A stretch of 64,000 nt of DNA from Paracoccus tibetensis (GCF_900102505.1 NZ_FMVT01000001.1:124001-188000); one strand, 5' to 3'. Counted from the first letter of the stretch, positions 13,701 to 22,077 are shown. The notes: a model not told the origin generated them from the letters alone. Translations and numbers: made by a program.

Positions 13701-14606
13701 TCAATACAGCTGCGGGACATACAGCTCGCGCGGCAGCACCTCGCGCTCGTAATCGGGGTTGAAGACGCGCTCGGGCAGGCGGACCTCGTCATGGGGCACG
13801 TCCTCGTAGGGGATCATCGACAGAAGGTGGCTCATGCAGTTCAGCCGGGCGCGCTTCTTGTCGTTGCCGGGCACGATGTACCACGGCGCCTCGGGGATGT
13901 TCGTGCGCTCGAACATCTCCTCCTTGGCCTTGGTATAGGCCTCCCACCGGACGCGGCTCTGCAGGTCCATCGGCGACAGCTTCCACTGCTTGAGCGGATC
14001 GTGGATGCGCATGAGAAAGCGCATCTGCTGCTCCTCGTCGGTGACCGAGAACCAGTACTTCACCAGCCGGATGCCCGAGCGGACCAGCATTCGCTCGAAC
14101 TCGGGCACGTCCTGGAAGAACTGCTCGACCTGGTCCTCGGAGGCAAAGCCCATCACCCGCTCGACGCCGGCGCGGTTGTACCAGCTGCGGTCGAAGAGGA
14201 CGATCTCTCCGCCCGCCGGCAGATGGGGGACGTAGCGCTGGAAATACCACTGCGTCTTCTCCCGGTCCGAGGGCGCGGGCAGCGCCACGACCCGCGCCAC
14301 GCGCGGGTTCAGGCGTTGCGTGATGCGCTTGATCGCGCCGCCCTTGCCGGCGCTGTCGCGGCCCTCGAACAGGACGACCACCCGCTCCTTGTGGTAGCTC
14401 ACCCAGTCCTGCAGGCGGATCAGCTCGGATTGCAGGCGCAAAAGCTCGCGGAAATAGAGCTTGCGGTCCATCTGGTCCGGGTGATGGCTGCGGTAGATGC
14501 GGCGAATCTCGGCCGAGAGGACGGCGTCCTCCAGCTCGATCTCGATGTCCTCGTCCAGCGTCTCCTGCAGTTCGGCTTCCAGCCAGTCCTTCGCGGCGTC
14601 GTCCAT
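13701..14606 (-). CDS. ppk2: Polyphosphate kinase 2
   Basis: A 301-residue protein from ATG 14606, with GGAGAGG just upstream. Walker A is GRDSAGKGGAIKRI, Walker B with the lid start is VLFDRSWYNRAGVERVMGF, and a third block is RWEAYTKAKEEMFERT, all classic for PPK2. It transfers phosphate between polyphosphate and nucleoside diphosphates and mostly forms GTP or ATP from polyphosphate. The length fits a single-domain PPK2. It appears to be monocistronic, with a repeat-element terminator after its stop. Confidence 0.92.
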   Translation of the reverse strand: MDDAAKDWLEAELQETLDEDIEIELEDAVLSAEIRRIYRSHHPDQMDRKLYFRELLRLQSELIRLQDWVSYHKERVVVLFEGRDSAGKGGAIKRITQRLNPRVARVVALPAPSDREKTQWYFQRYVPHLPAGGEIVLFDRSWYNRAGVERVMGFASEDQVEQFFQDVPEFERMLVRSGIRLVKYWFSVTDEEQQMRFLMRIHDPLKQWKLSPMDLQSRVRWEAYTKAKEEMFERTNIPEAPWYIVPGNDKKRARLNCMSHLLSMIPYEDVPHDEVRLPERVFNPDYEREVLPRELYVPQLY

Positions 14607-14662
14607 GATCCTCTCCGGGGTGTCGGGCCTTGTCTCTAGGACGCTCGTGTAACGATCGCGCG

Positions 14663-15133
14663 TCAGTGCCGCAGGAAGTCCCGCGCACATTCCGGCGTCA
14701 CCGCCAGCACCATGCCGCCGCGGCTCTGGTCGACCGTCCCGCACCATTGCCCTGCCGTGGTGAACAGGCTGCGCGTCCCTCGCGCCGGCCGGTAGGCGAT
14801 GCGGCGGCCGTTCACGTCGAAGAGGTTCAGCACCCCGCCGGCGTTCTGGGCATAGTAGCCGCGCACCTCGCCATCGGCCGTGAAGATCAGCCGCTGCTCG
14901 TTGGCGGGGTTCGAGGGCCGGTTCTCCCAGGCCTGCGACGAGTTCGCCGTGTTGCCCGCCGAGTTCCACGCGGCGTGCGGCGCGTTGCTGGCGCGGGCCG
15001 GGTTGTTGGCCGGATGTCCGGGGCCCAGATCGAAGGGCAGCTGGCCGCGGTCGAGGATGACCATCGGCGCATCGGCCGCGGCGGGCGCGGGGGCGCCGAG
15101 AAGCGCGAGGATCAGGGGCAGGGCGGGTCGCAT
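14663..15133 (-). CDS. Secreted hypothetical protein
   Basis: A 156-residue protein from ATG 15133, with AAAGGAG six bases upstream. The signal peptide is residues 1-21 (PLILALLGAPAPAAA, then DAP). The mature region is Asn- and Ala-rich, followed by a strand-rich part, TADGEVRGYYAQNAGGVLNL, and two cysteines (GQWCGTVD, TPECARDF) that may pair in the periplasm. I do not recognise the family. It lies between ppk2 and cobC in the same direction without overlap. Confidence 0.75.
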   Translation of the reverse strand: MRPALPLILALLGAPAPAAADAPMVILDRGQLPFDLGPGHPANNPARASNAPHAAWNSAGNTANSSQAWENRPSNPANEQRLIFTADGEVRGYYAQNAGGVLNLFDVNGRRIAYRPARGTRSLFTTAGQWCGTVDQSRGGMVLAVTPECARDFLRH

Positions 15134-15182
15134 GGCGGCTCCTTTCGTCTCAACTCTGCCGCATCCGCGCGGCCTTGCCCAG

Positions 15183-16145
15183 TCACCCCTGCAGCGCGGC
15201 GGCCAGCCGGTCCCATTCGCCGCGATCGCCGGGAATGCCGAGCCGCAGCCAGGTCCGGGAATAGGGGAAGCGCCGGGTCCAGATCCGCGCCCGCGCCAGC
15301 CGCGCCTGCGCGGCGCCGGCATCGGGCGTGCCATAAAGCCGGAAGAGGTGCGTGCCGCCCAGGGCCTGCCAGCCCGCGCCCGTCGCCAGCCGGTCGAGGC
15401 GCAGGCTCGCCTCGCTGTGATAGACGATCTCGCCATCGGCCCAGGCCGCGTCGGCCATCGCCTGTGCGCCGATCTCGAGCGCCGGGCCGCCGACCGCCCA
15501 GGGCCCCTGCGCCTCGCGCAGCCGCGCCAGCAGCTCCGGCCGCGCCAGCGCGAAGCCGAGCCGCAGCCCGGCCAGCCCCCAGAACTTGCCGAAGCTGCGC
15601 AGCACCACGGCATTGGCCGGCAGGGCCGGTGCCAGCGACAGGTCCGGGCGGGGATCGGCGAAGCTCTCGTCCACGACAAGCGTGCCGACGCCTGCGGCCA
15701 GCGCCGCCAGCCGCGCGGGCGGCCATTCGCGGCCGTCCGGGTTGTTGGGGTTCACGACGACGGCCAGGTCCGCCCCCTCCATCGCCGCCAGATCGGGCGC
15801 CGGCGTGACCTGCCACCCGGCGGCGGCGAGGCTGGCGCCATGCTCGTTGTAGCTGGGGCTCAGCACCGCGGCCCGGCCGCGCGGCAGAAGGCGCGGCAGC
15901 AGCTGGATCGCGGCCGAGGCGCCGGCCATCGGCAGCACATGCGAAGCTGGGCAGCCGAACCAGCGCGCCGCGACCTCGACCAGCGCCGATTCGGCCTCGG
16001 CCGTCGGAAGGGCGGTGAAGGCCTTGGGCGGCAGCGCCGGGACCGGCCAGGGGCGGCGGTTGATGCCTGTGGACAAGTCGATCCAGTCGCCGGCGCCGAA
16101 CTCGCGCCGCGCCCGGTCCAGATCGCCCCCGTGGTCCCGCTGCAT
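15183..16145 (-). CDS. cobC: Threonine-phosphate decarboxylase, cobalamin biosynthesis
   Basis: A 320-residue fold-type I PLP enzyme. The N-terminal DLSTGINRRPWPVPALP is a signature of CobC (CobD of Salmonella). The cofactor pocket shows VVNPNNPDGR and the Schiff-base lysine in LRSFGKFWGLAGLRLGFAL, with the C-terminal arginine in FPYSRTWLRLGIPG. It converts L-threonine phosphate to (R)-1-amino-2-propanol phosphate, the side-chain linker of cobalamin. The usual partner cobD is not adjacent in this window. Confidence 0.88.
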   Translation of the reverse strand: MQRDHGGDLDRARREFGAGDWIDLSTGINRRPWPVPALPPKAFTALPTAEAESALVEVAARWFGCPASHVLPMAGASAAIQLLPRLLPRGRAAVLSPSYNEHGASLAAAGWQVTPAPDLAAMEGADLAVVVNPNNPDGREWPPARLAALAAGVGTLVVDESFADPRPDLSLAPALPANAVVLRSFGKFWGLAGLRLGFALARPELLARLREAQGPWAVGGPALEIGAQAMADAAWADGEIVYHSEASLRLDRLATGAGWQALGGTHLFRLYGTPDAGAAQARLARARIWTRRFPYSRTWLRLGIPGDRGEWDRLAAALQG

Positions 16146-16204
16146 CTGGTGTTCTCCGGCTTATCCACACCCGTCATCTGGTAGCGCCGCCCGCCTGTGG
16201 ACAC
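16068..16204. promoter_or_regulatory. Cluster of three DnaA-box-like 9-mers
   Basis: TTATCCACA, a consensus DnaA box, lies at 16161-16169 in the gap between cobC and the ybjN-like gene. On the minus strand are TTGTCCACA (16068-16076, inside the cobC start region) and GTGTCCACA (16196-16204). The gap 16146-16354 also holds an AT-rich stretch (TTAACGAAATATGACTTTACA) unusual for this DNA. DnaA binding is possible; no origin genes are nearby. Confidence 0.4.
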
Positions 16205-16354
16205 AACGCGTTAACGAAATATGACTTTACACGCGCCGCGCCGTTCCCCACGATATATGGTGAGAACATTCGGGCGACCCCGCCCGATATGGGACGGCGG
16301 ACAAGGCATAGCGGCATCAGAACCGCAGCCCGGCCCGCCCGGCAGGAGGCAGGC

Positions 16355-16858
16355 ATGGCACAGACCGACCCTTACATCGCCAGCGATGACATCCACCCCA
16401 TCGACATCGTCGAAGCCGTGGCCAACCACCACGCATGGGAGTTCGACCGCCTCGCCGACGACCAGATCGCCATGGTGGTCGAGGGGCAGTGGCGCAGCTA
16501 CTCGCTGACCCTCGCCTGGTCCCCGCGCGAGGAGGTGCTGCGCCTCATCTGCACCTTCGACATGGACCCGCCGGCCGATCGCCTGCCGCTGATCTACGAG
16601 ACGCTGAACCTTGCCAACGACCAGGTCTGGGACGGCGGCTTCACCTTCTGGGCGCAGCAGCGCCTGATGGTCTGGCGCTACGGGCTGGTGCTGGCAGGCG
16701 ACGCCATCGCCTCGGCCGAGCAGGTGGACACGATGATCGCGGGCGCGCTGATGGCCTGCGAGCGGTTCTACCCCTCGTTCCAGCTGGTGGGCTGGGGCAA
16801 CACCGCCCCCGCCGCCGCGCTGGACATCGCCCTTGGGGAAACCTACGGACGGGCCTGA
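16355..16858 (+). CDS. YbjN domain-containing protein
   Basis: A 167-residue protein from ATG 16355, with AGGAGG six bases upstream. It matches the YbjN fold (type III secretion chaperone-like): DIVEAVANHHAWEFDRLADD, a central sheet SYSLTLAWSPREEVLRLICTF, and LPLIYETLNLANDQVWDGGF. Members are cytosolic proteins of unclear role linked to stress and motility control in E. coli. It is followed after 34 bases by proC in the same direction, an arrangement I recall as common in Rhodobacteraceae. Confidence 0.82.
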   Translation: MAQTDPYIASDDIHPIDIVEAVANHHAWEFDRLADDQIAMVVEGQWRSYSLTLAWSPREEVLRLICTFDMDPPADRLPLIYETLNLANDQVWDGGFTFWAQQRLMVWRYGLVLAGDAIASAEQVDTMIAGALMACERFYPSFQLVGWGNTAPAAALDIALGETYGRA

Positions 16859-16892
16859 GGGGGCGTCCGGCCCCGCAGGGGAGAGGGAGCCA

Positions 16893-17705
16893 ATGAGCGA
16901 TTTCGACGATGTGAACAAGCGCGGGCTGGTGCTGGTCGGCTGCGGCCGGATGGGCGGCGCGATGCTGGAGGGCTGGCTTGCGAACAAGCTCGAGCCCGAG
17001 GCCGTCACCATCATCGACCCGCGCCTGTCCGACAACTGGCAGCGCAAGGGCTTCCGCATCAACGCCCCGCTGCTGCCGCACCCGGCCGTGCTGGTGCTGG
17101 CCGTCAAGCCGCAGATGATGGCCGAGGCGCTGACCGGGCTTCCGCCGCTGACGGACACGCTGGTCCTGTCGGTCGCCGCCGGCACCACCATCGCCACCCT
17201 CGAGCGCAGCTTCCCGGCCTCGCCCATCGTCCGCGTCATGCCGAACACGCCTGCGGCCATCGGGCAGGGCATCTCGGCCCTGATCGGCAATGCCCGCGCG
17301 GGCGACGCCGATCTCGCCCTGGCCGAGATGCTGATGCGCGCCGTCGGCCGCACCCTGCGCCTCGACGACGAGGCGCAGATGGATGCCGTCACCGCCCTGT
17401 CGGGCAGCGGCCCGGCCTATGTCTTCCACCTGATCGAGGCAATGGCGGCCGCCGGCGAGGCCGAGGGACTGCCCCGCCACATGGCGCTGGAGCTTGCGCG
17501 CGTGACCGTCGCCGGCGCGGGCGCGCTGGCGGTGCACGAGGATGCCGACCCGGCCGAGCTGCGCGAGAACGTCACCTCGCCCGGCGGCACGACGGCGGCG
17601 GGGCTCAGGCACCTGATGGACCCCGAGAGCGGCCTGCCGCCCCTGATGGCCCGCACCATCCGCGCCGCCGCCGAGCGCGGGCGCGAGCTGGGGCGCGCCG
17701 AATGA
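16893..17705 (+). CDS. proC: Pyrroline-5-carboxylate reductase
   Basis: A 270-residue protein from ATG 16893. The Rossmann motif is VLVGCGRMGGAML at the N-terminus. The ProC signatures are VRVMPNTPAAIGQG, SGSGPAYVFHLIEAMAAAG, and the C-terminal TSPGGTTAAGL. It reduces pyrroline-5-carboxylate to proline with NADPH. It overlaps csaA by 4 bases. Confidence 0.93.
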   Translation: MSDFDDVNKRGLVLVGCGRMGGAMLEGWLANKLEPEAVTIIDPRLSDNWQRKGFRINAPLLPHPAVLVLAVKPQMMAEALTGLPPLTDTLVLSVAAGTTIATLERSFPASPIVRVMPNTPAAIGQGISALIGNARAGDADLALAEMLMRAVGRTLRLDDEAQMDAVTALSGSGPAYVFHLIEAMAAAGEAEGLPRHMALELARVTVAGAGALAVHEDADPAELRENVTSPGGTTAAGLRHLMDPESGLPPLMARTIRAAAERGRELGRAE

Positions 17706-18034
17706 CCATCACCTTCGACGACTTCCTGAAGGTCGACATCCGCACCGCCACCATCACCCGCGCCGAGCCCTTCCCCGAGGCGAGAAAGCCCGCCATCAAG
17801 CTGTGGCTGGACGTGGGCGGGCTGGGAGAGCGGAAATCCTCGGCCCAGATCACCCGCCACTACGCGCCCGAGACGCTGGTCGGCCGGCAGGTGCTCTGCG
17901 TCGTCAACTTCCCGCCGCGCCAGATCGGCCCGGTCATGTCCGAGGTGCTTGTCCTCGGCGTGCCCGACCCGGATGGCGAGGTGGTCCTGATCGCCCCGGA
18001 CCAGCCGGTCCCGAACGGAGGACGCCTGTTTTGA
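17702..18034 (+). CDS. csaA: tRNA-binding protein / export chaperone CsaA
   Basis: A 110-residue single OB-fold protein of the EMAP-II/CsaA type: FDDFLKVDIRTATITRAEPF at the start, then ARKPAIKLWLDVGG, QITRHYAPETLVGRQVLCV, and NFPPRQIGPVMSEVLVLG. CsaA dimers bind tRNA and have chaperone-like activity in Bacillus. Length and motifs are complete. It is coupled to proC (ATGA) and to the next gene (TTGA). Confidence 0.92.
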   Translation: MTITFDDFLKVDIRTATITRAEPFPEARKPAIKLWLDVGGLGERKSSAQITRHYAPETLVGRQVLCVVNFPPRQIGPVMSEVLVLGVPDPDGEVVLIAPDQPVPNGGRLF

Positions 18035-18993
18035 AACTGCTCGTCACACGCCCCATGACCGAACGCGGCGCCGCTGCCGTCCGCGCCGAATTCGACGCCA
18101 CCTTCCGCGACAACGCGCCGCTGACCGAGGCCGAGGCCGCCGAAGCGCTGCGCGCCTATGACGCCATCGTGCCGACGCTCGGCGATGCCTTCTCGGCCGG
18201 CGCCTTCGCGGGCGGCGGGCTGCGCTGCAAGCTGCTGGCCAATTTCGGCGCCGGCTACAACCACATCGACGTCAAGGCCGCCGAGGCCGCCGGCGTCGCC
18301 GTCACCAACACGCCCGACGTGGTGACCGACCCCACCGCCGAGGTCGCGCTGACGCTGATCCTGATGACCCTGCGCCGCGCCTCCGAGGGCGAGCGGATCC
18401 TGCGCGCCGGCCAGTGGCCCGGCTGGAACCCGACGCAGCTTCTGGGCCGCAGCGTGACCGGGCGCAGCCTGGGCATCGTCGGCATGGGCCGCATCGGCAA
18501 GGCCATCGCCCGCCGCGCGCATCTGGGCCTCGGCATGGAAGTGCGCTTCTTCAACCGCTCGTCCGTCTCGAACCTGGACTTCCCGGCCGAGCAGGTCGAG
18601 ACGCTGCACGAACTTCTGCGCCTCAGCGACGTGGCGGTGATCGCGGTGCCGGGCGGCACGGCGACGCGCGGCATGATCGGCGCGGCCGAGATGGCGGCGC
18701 TTGGGCCGCAGGGCGTGCTCATCAACATCGCCCGCGGCGACGTGGTGGACGAGGACGCGCTGATCGCGGCGCTGACCAGCCACGGCATCGCGGGCGCCGG
18801 CCTCGACGTCTATGCGCGCGAGCCCAAGGTGCCGCAGGCGCTGATCGACGCGCCGAACGCCACCCTGCTGCCCCATCTTGGCACCGCGACCGAGGAGGCG
18901 CGCACGGACATGGCGCTGCGCGCCTTGGCGAATCTCACGGCCTTCCGCGACGGCCAGCCGATGCGCGATGTCGTGGTCGCTCCGCGCGGATGA
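18031..18993 (+). CDS. D-2-hydroxyacid dehydrogenase (glyoxylate/hydroxypyruvate reductase type)
   Basis: A 320-residue protein starting at TTG 18031, inside the csaA stop and with GGAG about 10 bases upstream. It has the D-isomer dehydrogenase layout: catalytic arginine region ANFGAGYNHIDVKAAEAAG, the NAD motif LGIVGMGRIGKAIARRA, LINIARGDVVDEDALI, the glutamate in GAGLDVYAREP, and the histidine in LLPHLGTATEE. It probably reduces glyoxylate or hydroxypyruvate. The glycerate kinase 340 bp downstream fits a glycerate pathway, although csbD and a terminator lie between. Confidence 0.85.
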   Translation: MKLLVTRPMTERGAAAVRAEFDATFRDNAPLTEAEAAEALRAYDAIVPTLGDAFSAGAFAGGGLRCKLLANFGAGYNHIDVKAAEAAGVAVTNTPDVVTDPTAEVALTLILMTLRRASEGERILRAGQWPGWNPTQLLGRSVTGRSLGIVGMGRIGKAIARRAHLGLGMEVRFFNRSSVSNLDFPAEQVETLHELLRLSDVAVIAVPGGTATRGMIGAAEMAALGPQGVLINIARGDVVDEDALIAALTSHGIAGAGLDVYAREPKVPQALIDAPNATLLPHLGTATEEARTDMALRALANLTAFRDGQPMRDVVVAPRG

Positions 18994-19015
18994 AGAGGAA
19001 CCTGCCGCCGGCGCT

Positions 19016-19039
19016 GTGAGTTGACATTTCATAACTCAC
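19016..19039. promoter_or_regulatory. Inverted repeat overlapping a TTGACA box before csbD
   Basis: GTGAGTT (19016-19022) and AACTCAC (19033-19039) are a perfect 7-bp dyad with 10 bases between. TTGACA (19021-19026) begins within the left arm. The arrangement suggests either a repressor operator over a promoter for the stress gene csbD or a weak terminator of the upstream operon. Confidence 0.4.
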
Positions 19040-19057
19040 CTAGCGACGGAGCAGAAC

Positions 19058-19255
19058 ATGAACTGGGATATCATCCAGGGGAAATGGAAGCAGCTGAAGG
19101 GCGCCACCAAGGAGAAATGGGGCGAGCTGACCGATGACGAGCTCGACGTCATCGACGGCAACAAGGACAAGCTGGCCGGCAAGCTGCAAGAGAAATACGG
19201 CTGGACCAAGGACGAGGCCGACCGCCAGATCGACGACTACTACCGCGATCGCTGA
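19058..19255 (+). CDS. CsbD family stress protein
   Basis: A 65-residue highly charged protein, MNWDIIQGKWKQLKGATKEK at the start and ending in GWTKDEADRQIDDYYRDR. This is the standard CsbD pattern; the family is induced by general stress and is of unknown biochemical role. It is a single-gene unit: a promoter-like box with an inverted repeat precedes it and a strong terminator follows about 30 bases after the stop. Confidence 0.92.
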   Translation: MNWDIIQGKWKQLKGATKEKWGELTDDELDVIDGNKDKLAGKLQEKYGWTKDEADRQIDDYYRDR

Positions 19256-19283
19256 CGCCTTGACGCCGAGGCTGAGGATGAGA

Positions 19284-19308
19284 GGGTGCCCTTCGGGGCG
19301 CCCTTTTT
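19284..19308 (+). terminator. Rho-independent terminator after csbD
   Basis: GGGTGCCC (19284-19291), a TTCG loop and GGGCGCCC (19296-19303) form an 8-bp stem with one G-U, followed directly by TTTTT (19304-19308). This is the most canonical terminator in the window. Confidence 0.9.
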
Positions 19309-19331
19309 CATGGGCGCGAAGGGAGGACGCG

Positions 19332-20546
19332 ATGCGGGACAGGGTGATGGCGCTTCTGCAGGCGGGCGTGGCCGCCGCCGATCCGGGCCGTGCCGTGGCG
19401 GCGCACATGGCCGATGTGCTGGCCGACCCGCCGGGGCCGGGCGGAGGCTGGACCGTCATCGCCCTCGGCAAGGCTGCCCGCGCGATGGCGGCCGCGGCGC
19501 TGGAGGCGCTGCCCGAGGCCGAGGCGCTGGTCATCACCAATCGCGGCAACGACGCACCCTTGGCCCGCGCGCGTGTCCTCGCCTCGGGCCACCCGGTCCC
19601 GGACGCGGCGGGCGAGGCCGCCGCGCGCGAAGTCGAGGCGCTCTTGCACCGCGCCGGACCGGCGGACAGGGTGCTGGCGCTGATCTCGGGCGGCGGCTCG
19701 GCGATGCTGCCCGCGCCGGTGGACGGGGTGAGCCTTGCGGAGAAGCAGGAGGTGAACCGCCTTTTGCTGGGTTCGGGCGCGGACATCACGCAGACGAACC
19801 TCGTGCGGCAGGCGCTGTCGCGGCTGAAGGGCGGCGGCTGGCTGCGGGCGACGCGGGCGCCGGTGACGGCCCTGATCCTCTCGGACGTTCCGGGCGACGA
19901 TCTGCGCGTCATCGCCTCGGGCCCGACGGTTTCGCCCATCGGGTCGGTGGCCGATGCGGCGGCAATGGCGCGGCGGCTCGGGATCTGGGACCGGCTGCCG
20001 GGGCCAGTGCAGGCGGCGCTTTCCGGCACCCGCGCGGCAGAGGCGCTGCCACCGGCGCGCAACATCCTCGTCGGCTCGAACGGGCAGAGCGTCGCCGCCA
20101 TGATCGCGGCCGGTGCCGCAGATGGTGGCGTGCCGCTGGCGGGGGATGTCGAGGAATGCGCGCGGGCGCTGCTGGAGGTCGTGCGCGATGCGGCGCCCGG
20201 CGCGACGCTGGTCTTCGGCGGCGAGACGACGGTGCGGCTGACCGGCGACGGGATGGGCGGGCGCAACCAGGAACTGGCGCTGCGCTTCGCCCGCGCGGCA
20301 TCGGACCTTCCGGGGCCCTGGGTCTTCGCGGCGATGGGCAGCGACGGGCGCGACGGGCCTGGCGAGGCGGCGGGCGGGATCGTCGATGACGGCACGCTTC
20401 GGCGGATCGCGGCGGCGGGGCTGGATCTGGAGGACGTGCTGGCGCGGAACGATTCCACCCCGGCCTTGGCGGCGGCCGCCGATCTGATGGAGACGGGCGC
20501 GACGGGGACCAATGTGGCCGATCTGGCGGTGTTCCTGCGCGGATAG
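19332..20546 (+). CDS. Glycerate 2-kinase (MOFRL/GckA family)
   Basis: A 404-residue protein from ATG 19332, with GGAGG 6-10 bases upstream. Family features are VIALGKAARAMAAAAL, the glycine loop LALISGGGSAMLPAP, KQEVNRLLLGSGADI, DVPGDDLRVIASGP, and the C-terminal GGRNQELALRFA and MGSDGRDGPGEAAGG. It phosphorylates glycerate to 2-phosphoglycerate in the serine and tartrate/glyoxylate routes. It is followed by repeat-element copy 3, which probably ends the transcript. Confidence 0.9.
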   Translation: MRDRVMALLQAGVAAADPGRAVAAHMADVLADPPGPGGGWTVIALGKAARAMAAAALEALPEAEALVITNRGNDAPLARARVLASGHPVPDAAGEAAAREVEALLHRAGPADRVLALISGGGSAMLPAPVDGVSLAEKQEVNRLLLGSGADITQTNLVRQALSRLKGGGWLRATRAPVTALILSDVPGDDLRVIASGPTVSPIGSVADAAAMARRLGIWDRLPGPVQAALSGTRAAEALPPARNILVGSNGQSVAAMIAAGAADGGVPLAGDVEECARALLEVVRDAAPGATLVFGGETTVRLTGDGMGGRNQELALRFARAASDLPGPWVFAAMGSDGRDGPGEAAGGIVDDGTLRRIAAAGLDLEDVLARNDSTPALAAAADLMETGATGTNVADLAVFLRG

Positions 20547-20551
20547 AGGGC

Positions 20552-20616
20552 AGGGGGCTGCCGCCCCCGCCGCGCAGCGCGCGGCTCCCCCGCGGATATT
20601 TGGGCACAGAAGATGA
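20552..20616 (+). repeat. Dispersed 3'-end repeat element, copy 3
   Basis: Directly after the glycerate kinase stop: hairpin GGGGGC-TGCC-GCCCCC, a second CG-rich hairpin, then CCCCCGCGGATATTT and GCACAGAAGATGA. It has the same order of parts and the same orientation to the upstream gene as copies 1, 2 and 4. Confidence 0.65.
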
Positions 20617-20622
20617 GCGGGC

Positions 20623-20901
20623 TCAGAGCCGGTCGATGAGGTCGAGCATCTCGGGGGGCAGCTGGCCTTCGCGCAGGGTGAAGCTGCGGGTTTCGGTTTC
20701 GGTGACGGTGATGCGGTAGCTGAGGCCGTCGGGGCAGGTCCGGCAGGGGGCGGCGGCAATGCGGGCCAGGGCGTCGGGGGCGAAGGCCTCGCGCAGTTGC
20801 CGGGCGAGCGGCGGGGCCAGCGCGTCGGGATCGATGCGCTTGTGCATTCCGGCAGCGGCGATGCCGGCGAAGCCGCCGGCGGCGCTGATCTCGATCTCCA
20901 T
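20623..20901 (-). CDS. Protealysin inhibitor, emfourin family
   Basis: A 92-residue protein with MEIEISAAGGFAGI at the start and a C-terminal helix LPPEMLDLIDRL. The middle holds CRTCPDGLSYRITVTETETR. This matches the emfourin family of small proteinaceous inhibitors of protealysin-like M4 peptidases, known from Serratia. The M4 peptidase gene is immediately upstream on the same strand (31 bases apart), as in the described operons. It lacks a signal peptide, so it would act in the cytoplasm. Confidence 0.82.
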   Translation of the reverse strand: MEIEISAAGGFAGIAAAGMHKRIDPDALAPPLARQLREAFAPDALARIAAAPCRTCPDGLSYRITVTETETRSFTLREGQLPPEMLDLIDRL

Positions 20902-20931
20902 GCGCGGCCTCCTTTGGCCGCGACGCTACGC

Positions 20932-22005
20932 CTAGACGCGGATGCCGACAAGCGTCCAGGCGCGGCGGAGCATCTGCTGCTCGTGGCTGCCCTGGCCCGC
21001 GAGGGTGCTGGCGGTGCGCAGCGTCTGGTCGGCCCAGTCCGTGAACGAGGCCATCGGGTTGTTCAGCTCCTGCAGGGCGCGGTACCAGATGCGGCCGGGC
21101 AGGTGCCAGGAGGGGCCGCCGAGATAGGCGCAGAAGAGATAGAAGGCGTGGTTCGGGATGCCGGAATTGATGTGGACGCCGCCATTGTCGTCGGTCGTCG
21201 TGTTGAACCCGTCCATGTGCCAGGGCTGCGGATCGCGGCCGAGAAGGTCGTCCGCATAGGCCGTGCCGGGCGCCTTCATGCTGCGCAGCGCCCGCCCGTC
21301 GATGCCGGGGGCCAGGATGCCGCGGCCGATCAGCCAGTCGGCCTCATGGACGCTCTGCCGCAGGACCCGCTGCTCGGAGAGGGCGCCGAAGACATCGGCC
21401 ACATGCTCGTTCAAGGCGCCCGACTGGTTCTCGTAGATGAGGCCGCCCGAGTGCTGGATGACGCCGTGGGCCATCTCGTGTCCGATCACCGACAGGTCGA
21501 GGAACGTGCGGAAAATCTTTCCGTCGCCGGTGCCATAGGCCATCTGCTCGCCGTTCCAGAAGGCGTTGTTGTAGTTCTGCCGGTGGCGGACGGTGGCGAC
21601 CAGCGGCATCCCGCGCCCGTCCAGAGAGTTGCGGCCGTATTCCTCGGCGAAAAGCGCGAAGACATGGCCCGAGGCATCATAGGCGAGGTCGGCATCGGCG
21701 ATGCCGGTCGGGGGCGCGCCCTCGGGGCGGACGAGGCGGCCGGGCAGGGCGGCGCGCCCCTCGCCGTCATGGATGCGGCGGTCGGGGCAGCAGATGTCGG
21801 GATCGGGCAGTAGGCCAGGCGCGCCCTCGGGCGGGGGGCTGGCATGGGCGGCGCGTTCGGCGCGCATCGCCTCGTCCTCGGCCAGCAGCATCCGCGCCAT
21901 GGCGGCGGTCTCGGGGTCGCCGCGCAGGGCGATCACCCGCAGCATGTAGGGCGGGACGATGCAGTGCAGAGGGTTGTGGTGGGACGCGTGGAGGCAGAGG
22001 CACAT
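20932..22005 (-). CDS. Protealysin-like M4 metallopeptidase
   Basis: A 357-residue thermolysin-family protease. Zinc site HEMAH is at 176-180, with the third ligand in GALNEHVADVFG (E200) and the active histidine region HINSGIPNHAFYLF. The N-terminus (HCIVPPYMLRVIA, residues 14-26) is the short PPL-type propeptide of protealysins; there is no classical signal peptide. Several Cys and His in MCLCLHASHH are odd. Protealysins cleave actin and other host proteins and can be exported without a signal. It pairs with the emfourin gene downstream. Confidence 0.9.
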   Translation of the reverse strand: MCLCLHASHHNPLHCIVPPYMLRVIALRGDPETAAMARMLLAEDEAMRAERAAHASPPPEGAPGLLPDPDICCPDRRIHDGEGRAALPGRLVRPEGAPPTGIADADLAYDASGHVFALFAEEYGRNSLDGRGMPLVATVRHRQNYNNAFWNGEQMAYGTGDGKIFRTFLDLSVIGHEMAHGVIQHSGGLIYENQSGALNEHVADVFGALSEQRVLRQSVHEADWLIGRGILAPGIDGRALRSMKAPGTAYADDLLGRDPQPWHMDGFNTTTDDNGGVHINSGIPNHAFYLFCAYLGGPSWHLPGRIWYRALQELNNPMASFTDWADQTLRTASTLAGQGSHEQQMLRRAWTLVGIRV

Positions 22006-22039
22006 GGGCGGCTCCCGATCTGGATCGCCCTAGGGTAGC

Positions 22040-22066
22040 ATCGCGCTGGCCGAGGGCAAGCGCGAT
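22040..22066 (-). terminator. Hairpin after ugpC
   Basis: ATCGCGCT (22040-22047) and AGCGCGAT (22059-22066) form a perfect 8-bp stem with an 11-base loop, 12 bases past the ugpC stop in the transcription direction. There is no T-run on that strand, so termination is only likely if assisted. Confidence 0.45.
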
Positions 22067-22077
22067 TTGTTCACGTT

